NCBI RefSeq assembly: GCF_947378715.1
Contig: NZ_CANCLE010000004.1
Span: forward strand, 1-64,000
Source of the DNA: Phenylobacterium aquaticum
Lineage (GTDB): Bacteria > Pseudomonadota > Alphaproteobacteria > Caulobacterales > Caulobacteraceae
DNA length: 64,000 bases
Direction of reading: 5' to 3'
The position numbers and the translations under genes were made by a program. Shown here in pieces: positions 44,229 through 52,445 of the stretch (its first letter is position 1; each line of letters begins with the position of its first letter). The notes beneath the pieces were generated by a model. The model had not been told where the DNA came from and searched no databases. It was given only the letters and a program-made list of their open reading frames with translations.

Positions 44229-45061
44229 GCGGGCTCGAGGATCTGCCACCGCTGCGCGACACTCTGGCGGCCCACGACCTGTTCGCCAAGAAGAGCTTTG
44301 GCCAGCACTTCCTGCTCGACCTCAACATCACGCGCAAGATTGCGCGCCTGGCCGAGGTGGGGCCTGGCGACCGGGTGATCGAGGTGGGCCCCGGACCTGG
44401 CGGCCTGACCCGGGCCCTGCTGGAGACCGGCGCCGTGGTCACGGCGGTGGAGATGGATCCGCGCTTCGAACCCTTGCTGAACGAGCTCGCGGCCGCAGCA
44501 GACGGACGGCTCAGCCTGGTGATCGCCGACGCCCTCACCGTGGATGAGACCATCCTGGCCCAGGGCGGACCGGCGGCGATCGTCTCCAACCTGCCCTACA
44601 ATGTCGGCACGCCCCTGCTGATCAAGTGGCTGACGGGCGCCTTCACCCCCACCAGCATGACCCTGATGTTCCAGAAGGAGGTCGCCGAGCGGATCGTGGC
44701 GCCGCCGGGATCGGACGCCTATGGCCGGCTGGCGGTGATCGCCCAGGCCTGCGCGGAGGTCCGGCTGGTGATGGACGCCCCGGCCCGGGCCTTCACCCCG
44801 CCGCCCAAGGTCGACTCGGCCGTGGTGCGACTGAAGCCGCGCGCCGATCGTCCGGCCCCGGCGCTGCTGACCGCCCTGCAGACCGTGACTCAGGCCGCCT
44901 TTGGACAGCGCCGCAAGATGCTGCGCTCCAGCCTGAAGGTGCTGGGCGGGGAAGCCCTGTGCGTGGTGGCCGGCCTGGCCCCCGACGTGCGGGCTGAGAC
45001 CATCGGGGTCGAGGGGTTCCTGGCCCTGGCCAGCGCCTTGATCGCCCGGCGCGGCGACTAG
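44225..45061 (+). CDS. rsmA: 16S rRNA dimethyladenosine transferase RsmA (KsgA)
   Basis: RsmA dimethylates two adjacent adenines near the 3' end of 16S rRNA during 30S assembly. The 278-residue protein has Lys-Lys-Ser-Phe-Gly-Gln-His-Phe-Leu (about 22-30), SAM motif Glu-Val-Gly-Pro-Gly-Pro-Gly-Gly-Leu-Thr (about 56-65) and the catalytic Asn-Leu-Pro-Tyr-Asn (about 122-126). A C-terminal Gln-Arg-Arg-Lys-Met-Leu-Arg segment fits RNA binding. Its stop shares CTAG with the convergent glycine-rich gene. Confidence 0.96.
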   Translation: MSGLEDLPPLRDTLAAHDLFAKKSFGQHFLLDLNITRKIARLAEVGPGDRVIEVGPGPGGLTRALLETGAVVTAVEMDPRFEPLLNELAAAADGRLSLVIADALTVDETILAQGGPAAIVSNLPYNVGTPLLIKWLTGAFTPTSMTLMFQKEVAERIVAPPGSDAYGRLAVIAQACAEVRLVMDAPARAFTPPPKVDSAVVRLKPRADRPAPALLTALQTVTQAAFGQRRKMLRSSLKVLGGEALCVVAGLAPDVRAETIGVEGFLALASALIARRGD

Positions 45062-45675
45062 TTCGCCTGGCCGTTGACCCTGGCGCGAGCGCGGCATTCG
45101 GCGCGATAGAGATCTGGTCCGGCGTGATCCTCGAAGGCCACCGGACCCGGCGGCAGTTCGAGACAGCGGGTGTCCGCCGCCGGCTGACCGAGCGCCAGGC
45201 CCAGGGCGAAACTGCTGTGATCTCCGCCATAGCCGCCGCCGAAGCGCCCGCCAAATCCTGGGCCGCCATAGCCGCCATAGCCGAACCCGCCGCGTCGGCC
45301 GCCCTTGGCCTCGCTGACCGCCAGGGTCAGGGTTCCGGTCTCGCCGATCGGCAGGACAGAGATCGCGTAGGCGCTGCGATAGCCGCCGGAGCCCACGGAG
45401 ACGCCGACCTCGCCATGGACCTTGCGGGGCGTCTGGGAGGTGGTGACCCCGGCCGGGCCGCCCTCATCGAGATCGATCGGCGGGGCCTTCTTGATCCAGC
45501 TGTCGATCTGGGTGGCGGTGTCGGCGGCGGCAGGCGTGGGAGACGCAGGCGCGCTCTGGACCGTCGCCGGGACCGTCGGCGCGGCCCGAGCCGTGGTGAT
45601 CGCCTCATCCGCCCAGGCGGCCGGGGCCAGTCCGGCGGCCGTGGCGAGCGCGGCGAGGAGAAGGAAGCGGGTCAT
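45058..45675 (-). CDS. Exported glycine-rich hypothetical protein
   Basis: A 205-residue protein with a signal peptide (Thr-Arg-Phe-Leu-Leu-Leu-Ala-Ala start, Ala-Trp-Ala cleavage near 22), an Ala/Thr/Pro-rich linker to about 60, a middle block with a Val-Gly-Val-Ser-Val-Gly-Ser-Gly-Gly-Tyr-Arg motif, and a Gly/Phe/Tyr-rich run (about 130-150). Four-residue strings of glycine-tyrosine repeats are present. The ATG at 45675 has a GAGG site 6 bases upstream; the open frame continues to 46620 without support. Function unknown. Confidence 0.75.
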   Translation of the reverse strand: MTRFLLLAALATAAGLAPAAWADEAITTARAAPTVPATVQSAPASPTPAAADTATQIDSWIKKAPPIDLDEGGPAGVTTSQTPRKVHGEVGVSVGSGGYRSAYAISVLPIGETGTLTLAVSEAKGGRRGGFGYGGYGGPGFGGRFGGGYGGDHSSFALGLALGQPAADTRCLELPPGPVAFEDHAGPDLYRAECRARARVNGQAN

Positions 45676-45789
45676 GGTCGGCCTCATGCTTAGCCTTGAC
45701 CCTGGCGGCTGATTGCGGCGGGGCGAAGGCCCGACTGTAACAGGCGCGCGCGACGGGGCTATGCTGGCGGACAAATCAGGGAGGTTGAG

Positions 45790-46560
45790 ATGCAGACGGT
45801 CAGCGTGGATGTCCAGGGCCGAACGGCCGTCATCACCATCGAGCGGCCGGAACGGCGCAACGCCGTCGACGCCCCCACCGCCCAGGCGCTGTACGACGCC
45901 TTCAAGGCCTTCGACGCCGATGGCGACCTGGACGTGGCGGTGTTGCAGGGACGTGGCGGGACCTTCTGCGCCGGCGCCGACCTGCATGCGGTCAGCGAAG
46001 GCCGCGGCAACCGACTGGAGCGCCAGGGCGATCTCGGGCCGATGGGCTGCACCCGGCTGGCGCTTTCCAAACCGGTGATCGCCGCCGTAGAGGGCCACGC
46101 GGTGGCCGGCGGGCTTGAGGTGGCCGCCTGGTGCGACCTGCGCGTGGCGGCGGAGGGCGCGGTGTTCGGGGTGTTCTGCCGCCGGTTCGGAGTGCCGCTG
46201 ATCGATCTGGGTACGGTGCGCCTGCCCCGGCTGATCGGCCATTCCCGGGCCATGGACCTGATCCTCACCGGCCGGCCGGTGGAGGCGGCTGAGGCCCTGG
46301 AGATCGGGCTCGCCAACCGTCTCGCGCCCAAGGGCCAGGCGCTGGACGCAGCCCTGGCGCTGGCCGAGCAGTTGTCGGGCTTTCCCCAGACCTGCCTGCG
46401 CAACGACCGCGCCTCGGCGATCGCACAGTGGTCGCTGGACTGGGAGGCCGCGACCCGGCTGGAGGGTGATCTCGGCCGCGCCACCCTGGCCACTGGCGAC
46501 GCCCTGGCCGGCGCCAGCCGCTTCGCCCAGGGACAGGGACGACACGGGACTTTTAGCTAG
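45790..46560 (+). CDS. Enoyl-CoA hydratase/isomerase family protein
   Basis: A 256-residue crotonase-fold enzyme of normal length. It has Ile-Glu-Arg-Pro-Glu-Arg-Arg-Asn-Ala-Val (about 17-26), the oxyanion Phe-Cys-Ala-Gly-Ala-Asp-Leu block near 59-65 and Gly-His-Ala-Val-Ala-Gly-Gly-Leu-Glu-Val near 100. One of the two classical catalytic glutamates is seen in the second block; the other position is not obvious, so it may be an isomerase or hydrolase rather than a hydratase. It is surrounded by unrelated genes. Confidence 0.86.
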   Translation: MQTVSVDVQGRTAVITIERPERRNAVDAPTAQALYDAFKAFDADGDLDVAVLQGRGGTFCAGADLHAVSEGRGNRLERQGDLGPMGCTRLALSKPVIAAVEGHAVAGGLEVAAWCDLRVAAEGAVFGVFCRRFGVPLIDLGTVRLPRLIGHSRAMDLILTGRPVEAAEALEIGLANRLAPKGQALDAALALAEQLSGFPQTCLRNDRASAIAQWSLDWEAATRLEGDLGRATLATGDALAGASRFAQGQGRHGTFS

Positions 46561-46573
46561 ATCGAGTTGGCGA

Positions 46574-47341
46574 CTAGCGCAGCAGGCTGGCCGCGCCGTC
46601 CCAGGCCAGCTTGCCGCCAACCAGGATCAGCAGGACATAGATCACCTGATAGAACCGCTCGGACGGGACGCGGCGGACCAGCCAGACCCCGGCCCAGGTC
46701 GAGCCGATCGCCACCGGCAGCAGCACCGCCGAGGTCGCCAGGCTGCCCCGCGTGAACTGGCCGAGCGCCAGATAGGCCGGGACCTTCATCCAGTTCACGG
46801 CGGCGAAGAACAGGGCGCTGGTGCCGATGAACGTATCCCGGGCCAGGCGCTTGGGCAGGACGTACATCTGGAAGGGCGGGCCGCCGGCATGGCTGATCTG
46901 GCTGGTGAAGCCCGCCGCGACCCCGGCCAGGACCCCGCGCCAGGGCAGGCCCTCGGGGCGTGGCTCAGCCAGGACCGCCCCGCCGCGCTCGACCCACAGG
47001 CGCTGGATCGCGAAGACCAGGGAGATGGCGCCTATCGCCAGCTCTACCGCGCCCGGCTTGACGAAGGCGGCCAACGCATAGCCGGCGAAGATGCCGACCG
47101 CGGCGCTGGGCAGCATCAGGATCAGGATCTTGCGGTCCCAGGTGCGGCGGAAGGCCCAGACGCTGACCACGTCCTGGACGATGAGGATCGGCAGGGTGAC
47201 GGAAGCCGCCACGACCGGGGACACGGCGAGCGCCATCAGCGGTACGGCGATCACGCCCACGCCGGCGAAGCCACCCTTGGCCAGGCCCAGGATGATGACC
47301 GCCGGGATGGCCAGCGCATAGAAGATCGGATCGGTGATCAT
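46574..47341 (-). CDS. TauE/SafE family membrane permease
   Basis: A 255-residue polytopic protein with about eight membrane helices. The N-terminal Gly-Leu-Ala-Lys-Gly-Gly-Phe-Ala-Gly-Val-Gly and the mirrored C-terminal Gly-Phe-Thr-Ser-Gln-Ile-Ser-His-Ala-Gly-Gly-Pro-Pro motifs are the two halves of TauE/SafE proteins, which export sulfite or sulfoacetate. The substrate cannot be read here; there are no sulfur-metabolism genes next to it. It is downstream of the SRPBCC gene on the same strand. Confidence 0.88.
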   Translation of the reverse strand: MITDPIFYALAIPAVIILGLAKGGFAGVGVIAVPLMALAVSPVVAASVTLPILIVQDVVSVWAFRRTWDRKILILMLPSAAVGIFAGYALAAFVKPGAVELAIGAISLVFAIQRLWVERGGAVLAEPRPEGLPWRGVLAGVAAGFTSQISHAGGPPFQMYVLPKRLARDTFIGTSALFFAAVNWMKVPAYLALGQFTRGSLATSAVLLPVAIGSTWAGVWLVRRVPSERFYQVIYVLLILVGGKLAWDGAASLLR

Positions 47342-47382
47342 GAACGCGCCCCGCGACGGCCAAGCCGCCAGATGGCGCCTGA

Positions 47383-47817
47383 CTAAAGGGCCGCGACCCG
47401 CTCGGCCAGCGCCCGGTTGACCGCCTCATAGGCTGGGACGAAATCTCGGGAGATCTGGGCTGCGGAGAAGGTCGCGGGGATCAGGCCATGCAGGTCCTCG
47501 CCATGGCGCAGGCGCGTCCCCTCCCCCTCGGGCTCAAGCTCGAAGTGGTGCCGACCGTTGAACAGCAGCGGGATGCGACCGGCCCAGGCCAGGCTGCGCC
47601 CGCGCTCGCAGGCGACCAGGGTGACGGTCTGGCGGACCACGCCGGTGGGCCGGGCCAGATTGCTGAACACCATGGGGAGTCTGGCGCCCAGCCTGGCCTC
47701 GCCATGGGCCTCAAGATTGAGCGGGTTCCACTCGGCGTATCGCGAGAAATCGGCCAGCACATCCCAGACCTTTTCGGGCAGGGCCGGGATGAGGGCGACC
47801 GTGCGAATCAGCGGCAT
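47383..47817 (-). CDS. SRPBCC (START-like) domain protein
   Basis: A 144-residue protein. The pattern Thr-Val-Ala-Leu-Ile-Pro-Ala-Leu-Pro-Glu-Lys-Val-Trp-Asp-Val-Leu-Ala-Asp-Phe near the N-terminus and Tyr-Ala-Glu-Trp-Asn-Pro in the second helix are typical of polyketide-cyclase/START-like ligand-binding proteins. The C-terminal helix has Ala-Tyr-Glu-Ala-Val-Asn-Arg-Ala. The start at 47817 has GAGGA about 10 bases upstream. Ligand unknown. It may be co-transcribed with the TauE-like gene, 41 bases away. Confidence 0.85.
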   Translation of the reverse strand: MPLIRTVALIPALPEKVWDVLADFSRYAEWNPLNLEAHGEARLGARLPMVFSNLARPTGVVRQTVTLVACERGRSLAWAGRIPLLFNGRHHFELEPEGEGTRLRHGEDLHGLIPATFSAAQISRDFVPAYEAVNRALAERVAAL

Positions 47818-48047
47818 GGGTGGGTTTTCCTCGACGAAGGACCTGGGGCCGACACCAGGCCAATATGACGTCCCCGGCGCACTTCGCCTAGGAGGCGGGC
47901 GCCCGGCGCCCGCACAGGCGGCGATCAACGCTCACGAAAGCTTGATCCGCTTGAATCCGGGGCCTAGGCTCCTTGGCAGTCCTTCGCGTGATTCCGACTC
48001 CGTGGTGGCGTCGGGCTCCTCAGCTGGACATTCGGGAGAGAAACCTC

Positions 48048-48320
48048 ATGAAAAAGTCCGCCATTCTGACCTCGATCGTCGCCCTGGCCGCCGCCGCCTC
48101 GCTCGCCGCCTGCAGCAAGCCGAAGGAAGAAGCCGCCGCTCCGGCCGCTGACGCCGCCGCTGCCGCCGCTGCTGCGCCGGCCGCTGCCGAAGCCGCTGCT
48201 CCGGCCGCCGCTGAAGCCGCCGCTCCCGCCGCTGCTGAGGCCGCTGCTCCGGCCGCCGCCGCTGCCGCCGCTCCGGCCGCCGCCGCTGCTATGGCTCCGG
48301 CTGCTCCGGCCAAGAAGTAA
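48048..48320 (+). CDS. Small lipoprotein with Ala/Pro tandem repeats
   Basis: A 90-residue lipoprotein with a signal peptide and lipobox Leu-Ala-Ala-Cys (Cys22). After Ser-Lys-Pro-Lys-Glu-Glu, the rest is an alanine-rich low-complexity stretch with an eight-residue unit (Ala3-Pro-Ala3-Glu) repeated about three times plus degenerate copies, ending Pro-Ala-Lys-Lys. A GGAGAG site sits 8 bases upstream. Such an extended tail could reach through periplasm or peptidoglycan; the Lys-Lys end is reminiscent of Braun-type lipoproteins, though this is only a suggestion. Two hairpins follow the gene. Confidence 0.72.
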   Translation: MKKSAILTSIVALAAAASLAACSKPKEEAAAPAADAAAAAAAAPAAAEAAAPAAAEAAAPAAAEAAAPAAAAAAAPAAAAAMAPAAPAKK

Positions 48321-48341
48321 GACGAGATCATCTAAGGCGTT

Positions 48342-48369
48342 CGCGGGCGGTCCTTCGGGATCGCCCGCG
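48342..48369 (+). terminator. UUCG-loop hairpin downstream of the Ala-rich lipoprotein
   Basis: A 12-bp stem (one wobble pair) capped by a TTCG tetraloop lies 21 bases after the stop. It is very stable but is not directly followed by a U-run, so it may protect the mRNA 3' end or act with the next hairpin. Confidence 0.6.
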
Positions 48370-48388
48370 TCGTTGCTTCCAGATCCAG

Positions 48389-48407
48389 CGCCCTTCGGGG
48401 CGTTTTT
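48389..48407 (+). terminator. Intrinsic terminator with UUCG loop
   Basis: A 5-bp GC stem (extended by a wobble) with TTCG loop, followed immediately by five T (48403-48407). This is the probable end of the lipoprotein transcript. Confidence 0.75.
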
Positions 48408-48548
48408 CATGTCAGCTGCAATCATCGCCTGTAATTCTGCCCGCCTACCCTGCTGCGTAGAAGTTTAGTCGCTCTTCCGGTCCACGAATCCCCATACCGT
48501 TGGTTGGCTGCACACGGGCTGCGGCGTCAGGGACCGGCGTTCAAGACG

Positions 48549-49520
48549 ATGGAAGATATGGAGTTCGGCGCGCTCCAGCCCCAGGCCCGGCAGGTGATAG
48601 CCCTCTCCATCGACTATCTCCTGAAGACCATCGCGGTCGTGACCCGCTCGATCGACGGCGAGGTGATCAGCGCCGTGGTCTATCTGGCGATCTCCCAGGC
48701 CAACCTGCGCGCGCTGTTCGGCGATCCTGCGCAGAACCTCCGGCACGCCGCCTTCCCCGCCAATCCCTCCGATATCGAGCGTCAGCCGGTCAGCGTGCTG
48801 GCCGTCGCCCGGGAGCTGGACCTACCCTACGAGACCACCCGCCGCCATGTGGGCAAGCTCCAGTCGAGCGGCTTTTGCCGTCGGGAACCCGATGGGGGCG
48901 TCATCATCCCGTCAGATGTCTCTCGGAGCCCCGCCGCGCGCGAGGCCATGGAAGAAATCTGCCGGCTCACCCTGACCTTCGTCACCAGCCTGTCGGCGAT
49001 CGGGGTGTCGGCGCCGGCCCGTCGGCGGCCCGTCGCGCCAGATCTTCGTCGGATCACCAGCCGCGAGGCGGCCTATTACGTGCTGACCCTCGTGAAACTG
49101 GCGCGCATGGCGGTGGGGCAGAACCTGACGACCGCGCTGTTGTTGCTGGCGATCATCCGCGCCAACGCGCTGCACCTGCTGGCGAATGAGCCCCAACGCC
49201 TGGCCCATGCCAAGGGCGCCAGCGGCCTGGCCGCCATCGTGCCGGACACTCTGCGCCGGCCGATCACCACCCATGCCCTGTCACGCGAGATCGACATGCC
49301 CTACGAGACCGCCCGTCGTCAGGTCGGGTGGCTGGAAGAGGCCGGCTTCTGCGTCCGCCAGGGCAAGGGCCTGATCGTCCCGGCCGAGGCGATGCGTCGG
49401 CCCGAGATGATGGCGGCCGTGCTGGCCAACTGGGTCGAGACCCAGCGCTTCCTCACCACCCTGGGCCAGTTGGGCGTCGGCCCGGTCCAGGCCCTTGCGG
49501 GCCTGGTCCAGGGCGCCTGA
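48549..49520 (+). CDS. Transcriptional regulator with two tandem helix-turn-helix repeats
   Basis: A 323-residue protein built from an internal duplication. Repeat A (about 12-153) and repeat B (about 170-310) each have a helical bundle and then a winged-helix-like HTH: Leu-Pro-Tyr-Glu-Thr-Thr-Arg-Arg-His-Val (92-101) versus Met-Pro-Tyr-Glu-Thr-Ala-Arg-Arg-Gln-Val (250-259), followed by Ser-Gly-Phe-Cys and Ala-Gly-Phe-Cys. The offset between the repeats is about 158 residues. The ATG at 48549 is chosen. A single-chain pseudo-dimer binding an asymmetric operator is plausible. It is convergent with the aldo/keto reductase. Confidence 0.8.
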   Translation: MEDMEFGALQPQARQVIALSIDYLLKTIAVVTRSIDGEVISAVVYLAISQANLRALFGDPAQNLRHAAFPANPSDIERQPVSVLAVARELDLPYETTRRHVGKLQSSGFCRREPDGGVIIPSDVSRSPAAREAMEEICRLTLTFVTSLSAIGVSAPARRRPVAPDLRRITSREAAYYVLTLVKLARMAVGQNLTTALLLLAIIRANALHLLANEPQRLAHAKGASGLAAIVPDTLRRPITTHALSREIDMPYETARRQVGWLEEAGFCVRQGKGLIVPAEAMRRPEMMAAVLANWVETQRFLTTLGQLGVGPVQALAGLVQGA

Positions 49521-49523
49521 AAT

Positions 49524-50504
49524 CTAGAGTTCCGTGTCGACGGAGGCCTGCATGGCCTCGCTGTAGCGCGGCCCGACGACCGTGGTCGGGTTCACGACGG
49601 CGTCGACCTTGGCCATCACCTCGGCCGAGAGGGTGATGTCGGCGGCGCCGGCGTTCTCGATCATATGGGCGGGGCTGGTGGTGCCGGGGATCGGCACGAT
49701 GATCGGGTCCTTCTGCAGCAGCCAGGCCATGCAGAGTTGGGCTGGCGTGCAACCGGCCTCGCGGGCCAGGGCCTCAAAGGCCTCGAACATTTTCAGATTG
49801 GCGGTGAAGGCCTCGCCCATGAAGCGCGGCATCGCGCGGCGGAAATCCCCCTCGCCCAGGGCTGCGGGATCCTTGACGCCGCCGGCCAGGAAGCCTCGGC
49901 CCACCGGGCTGAAGGCCACGAAGGCGACGCCCAGCTCGCGGCAGGCGTCGAGGACCGCGATCTCGGGATTGCGGGTCCAGGGGGAATACTCGGTTTGCAA
50001 AGCGGCGATCGGATGCACCGCATGGGCCTTGCGCAGGGTCGGCGCGGAAACTTCCGACAGGCCGATGCTGCGGATCTTGCCTTCCTTCACCAGGTCGGCC
50101 AGGGCGCCGACACTGTCCTCGATCGGCACGCGCTTGTCCCAGCGGTGCAGATAGTAGAGGTCGATGACGTCGGTCTTGAGCAGCTTCAGGCTGAGTTCGC
50201 AGGTCTCCTTGAGCACTTCGGGCGCGCCATTCAGCTCGCGCTGGGCGCCCCGGCTGAGGCCGGCCTTGGAGCAGAGCACGAACTTGTCGCGATGCGGGCC
50301 AAGGACCTCGCCCACCAGGGTCTCATTGTGGCCCAGGCCATAGACGGCGGCGGTGTCGAAGAAGGTGTAGCCGGCGTCCAGAGCGCCCAGCAGCACCTTT
50401 TCAGCCTGTTCGCGGGGCGGCGGCGGGCCGTAGGCGTGAGACAGGCTCATGCACCCCAGGCCAATGGCCGACACTTCAAATTGACCCACGCGACGCTTTT
50501 GCAT
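49524..50504 (-). CDS. Aldo/keto reductase
   Basis: A 326-residue NADPH-dependent aldo/keto reductase of the AKR11/13 type (IolS/YajO-like). It begins with Gly-Leu-Gly-Cys-Met-Ser-Leu, has the catalytic Asp in Phe-Phe-Asp-Thr-Ala, Tyr in Val-Tyr-Gly, Lys in Cys-Ser-Lys and His in Tyr-Tyr-Leu-His-Arg. The C-terminal Ile-Pro-Gly-Thr-Thr region binds NADPH. The substrate is unknown. It lies 70 bases downstream of the cytochrome c gene. Confidence 0.9.
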   Translation of the reverse strand: MQKRRVGQFEVSAIGLGCMSLSHAYGPPPPREQAEKVLLGALDAGYTFFDTAAVYGLGHNETLVGEVLGPHRDKFVLCSKAGLSRGAQRELNGAPEVLKETCELSLKLLKTDVIDLYYLHRWDKRVPIEDSVGALADLVKEGKIRSIGLSEVSAPTLRKAHAVHPIAALQTEYSPWTRNPEIAVLDACRELGVAFVAFSPVGRGFLAGGVKDPAALGEGDFRRAMPRFMGEAFTANLKMFEAFEALAREAGCTPAQLCMAWLLQKDPIIVPIPGTTSPAHMIENAGAADITLSAEVMAKVDAVVNPTTVVGPRYSEAMQASVDTEL

Positions 50505-50574
50505 GTTCCGTCTTCCCCAGAGAATGGCTGGGTCTGAGAAGGGGTCTCAGCCCCCTCGGGTCAAGAGGGCGACG

Positions 50575-50904
50575 CTATTTCTTCGGGGCCTCGAGGGTCT
50601 TCAGATAGGCGATGAGGTCATTGCTGGCCGCCTCGTCGAACTGGAACACGGGCATGCCGTGGTGGCCGGTGGAAATGCCCTCCACCAGGGATTCCTGGAT
50701 GTCCTCGACGGGATAGCGGTCGTGCAGGGTCCGGAACGGCGGAGACAGCCGGTTGCGGCTGCGGCCATGGCGACCGATCGCATGGCAGGCGGAGCAATTG
50801 TCCTGGGCCAGCTTGTGGCCGTGCGCGACCTGAGGGGTCTCGGCGCGCGCCGCCGTGGCGAGGCAAAGAGCGACGGCGAAGGTCGGCAGCAGGCGGGAGG
50901 CCAT
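50575..50904 (-). CDS. Exported c-type cytochrome
   Basis: A 109-residue periplasmic monohaem cytochrome. The signal peptide ends Ala-Arg-Ala near 21; the haem site is Cys37-Ser-Ala-Cys40-His41 and the methionine ligand probably Met84 in His-His-Gly-Met-Pro. This is the small class I type related to cytochrome c552/c-554 electron carriers. It starts 7 bases after the gmk stop on the same strand. The redox partner is unknown. Confidence 0.9.
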   Translation of the reverse strand: MASRLLPTFAVALCLATAARAETPQVAHGHKLAQDNCSACHAIGRHGRSRNRLSPPFRTLHDRYPVEDIQESLVEGISTGHHGMPVFQFDEAASNDLIAYLKTLEAPKK

Positions 50905-50911
50905 CGGTGTC

Positions 50912-51571
50912 CTACTCTTCCTCGCCCAGCCCCTTCACGAAGTCGGGCAGCCAGGGATTGCGGCCAGGCTTCATGCGTTCGGCCCGGTAGATGTGGCCGA
51001 GGTCCGCATAGGCGCGGTCGAAGCTCTTATTGACGATGACATAGTCGTATTCGTGCCAGTGGGTGATCTCTTCGCGCCCCAGGATCAGGCGGTTGGTGAT
51101 CACCTCCTCGGAATCCTGCGCCCGGGCGTGCAGCCGTCGGGCCAGGTCCGACCAGGACGGCGGCAGGATGAAGACCTTGACGCTGTCGTCAGGTGCGTTG
51201 GTCTGGATCTGGGCCGCGCCCTGCCAGTCGATATCGAACAGCACGTCATGGCCGCCTTCCAGGGCCGCCATGACCGGCGCCTTGGGAGTGCCATAGAGAT
51301 TGCCGTTGACCTCGGCCCATTCCAGGAAGTCGCCCGCCGCGATGCGCGCCTCGAAGCCGGCGCGGTCGAGGAAATAGTACTCCCGCCCCTCCTCCTCGCC
51401 CGGGCGCGGCGCGCGGGTGGTGCAGGAGATCGAGAGGGTCAGGTCGCCGTGGTCGGCGACCAGCCGGCGCGAGAGCGAGGTCTTGCCGGCGCCGGCCGGG
51501 CTGGAGACCAGCAGCAGCAGCCCCCGACGCTGGGTCTCCCAGGGCCTGGGATGATCACCGTCACTCGACAT
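50912..51571 (-). CDS. gmk: Guanylate kinase Gmk
   Basis: Gmk phosphorylates GMP to GDP. The 219-residue protein has the P-loop Ser-Pro-Ala-Gly-Ala-Gly-Lys-Thr (about 24-31), Thr-Thr-Arg-Ala-Pro-Arg-Pro-Gly-Glu for GMP binding and Asp-Ile-Asp-Trp-Gln-Gly-Ala. The start overlaps the yicC 3' end by 11 bases. yicC-gmk order is classic. Confidence 0.96.
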   Translation of the reverse strand: MSSDGDHPRPWETQRRGLLLLVSSPAGAGKTSLSRRLVADHGDLTLSISCTTRAPRPGEEEGREYYFLDRAGFEARIAAGDFLEWAEVNGNLYGTPKAPVMAALEGGHDVLFDIDWQGAAQIQTNAPDDSVKVFILPPSWSDLARRLHARAQDSEEVITNRLILGREEITHWHEYDYVIVNKSFDRAYADLGHIYRAERMKPGRNPWLPDFVKGLGEEE

Positions 51572-52445
51572 TCTGAACCTGCTCGCGGAACTGCTCGATG
51601 ACCGCCTTCAACTCCAGACCGGTGGTGGTCAGGGTCGGCAGGGCGGACTTCGCGCACATGGTGTTGGTCTCGCGCATGAATTCCTGGGTCAGGAAGTCCA
51701 GGCGCCGCCCCGTGGCGCCTTCCGCAACAATCAGGGCGCGGGCTGCAGCCACGTGGCCGGTCAGCCGATCCAACTCCTCGCGAACGTCGGCTTTCACGGC
51801 CATGGCGGCGGCCTCGACGACGATGCGCTCGGCGATCTGGGCGCCGTCTCCAGCCAGTTCGCTCATGCGACGGGCGAAGCGTTCCTTGATCATGGCGGGC
51901 TGGCCGCCGGCCACCGTCTCGGCCTCGGTCACCAGGGATTCGACGCGGTCGATCAGGCCGCCCAATATGCCGGTCAGACTGGCCCCCTCCTCCCGCCGGG
52001 CCGCCAGCAGGCCCTCGAAGGCCAGGGCGACGGAGGCGCTCATGGCGGCTTCCAGGGCGGCCAGCACTTCCGGATCGTCGGCGCCGGCCTCGGCCTCGAC
52101 CACCCCGCGCAGGGCCAGCAGGCCGTCGAGCCGCGGCGGCGCCGCCAGGCCCTCGGCGACATAGGGCGCGCCGGCCGCCAGATAGCGTTCCAGTTGATCC
52201 AGATTGATCCGCACGGCGCCCGCGCCCTCGGCGCGCTTGGCCGTCAGGCTGACATTGACCTGGCCCCGCTGGAACCGGGACTGCGCGCCTTCGCGGGCGG
52301 CGCGCTCGAGGCTGTCGAAGCCATTGGGGCCACGAAAGCGGACTTCCAGATTGCGGCCATTGACCGATCGGGCCTCGACCGCCCAGCTCCAGTCGCCCAG
52401 GGCGCCCTCGGCGCGGCCGAAGCCGGTCATGCCGGAAAGCGCCAT
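51561..52445 (-). CDS. yicC: YicC family protein (putative endoribonuclease)
   Basis: From the ATG at 52445 the protein is 294 residues, the normal length. It opens with Ser-Gly-Met-Thr-Gly-Phe-Gly-Arg (4-11), has Arg-Ser-Val-Asn-Gly-Arg-Asn-Leu-Glu and ends with Gly-Arg-Arg-Leu-Asp-Phe-Leu-Thr-Gln-Glu-Phe-Met-Arg-Glu-x-Asn-Thr. The family has been linked to RNA cleavage and stationary-phase survival. It overlaps mltG by one base (TGATG). Confidence 0.95.
   Translation of the reverse strand: MALSGMTGFGRAEGALGDWSWAVEARSVNGRNLEVRFRGPNGFDSLERAAREGAQSRFQRGQVNVSLTAKRAEGAGAVRINLDQLERYLAAGAPYVAEGLAAPPRLDGLLALRGVVEAEAGADDPEVLAALEAAMSASVALAFEGLLAARREEGASLTGILGGLIDRVESLVTEAETVAGGQPAMIKERFARRMSELAGDGAQIAERIVVEAAAMAVKADVREELDRLTGHVAAARALIVAEGATGRRLDFLTQEFMRETNTMCAKSALPTLTTTGLELKAVIEQFREQVQNVE

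Noticed and set aside
45676..46620. N-terminal extension of the glycine-rich exported protein
   Set aside because: It would run antisense through the crotonase gene and remove the signal peptide from the N-terminus.
48020..48331. 103-residue Ala/Ser-rich frame on the minus strand opposite the lipoprotein
   Set aside because: The GC repeats give Ala-rich frames on both strands; the plus strand has the lipobox, ribosome-binding site and downstream terminator.
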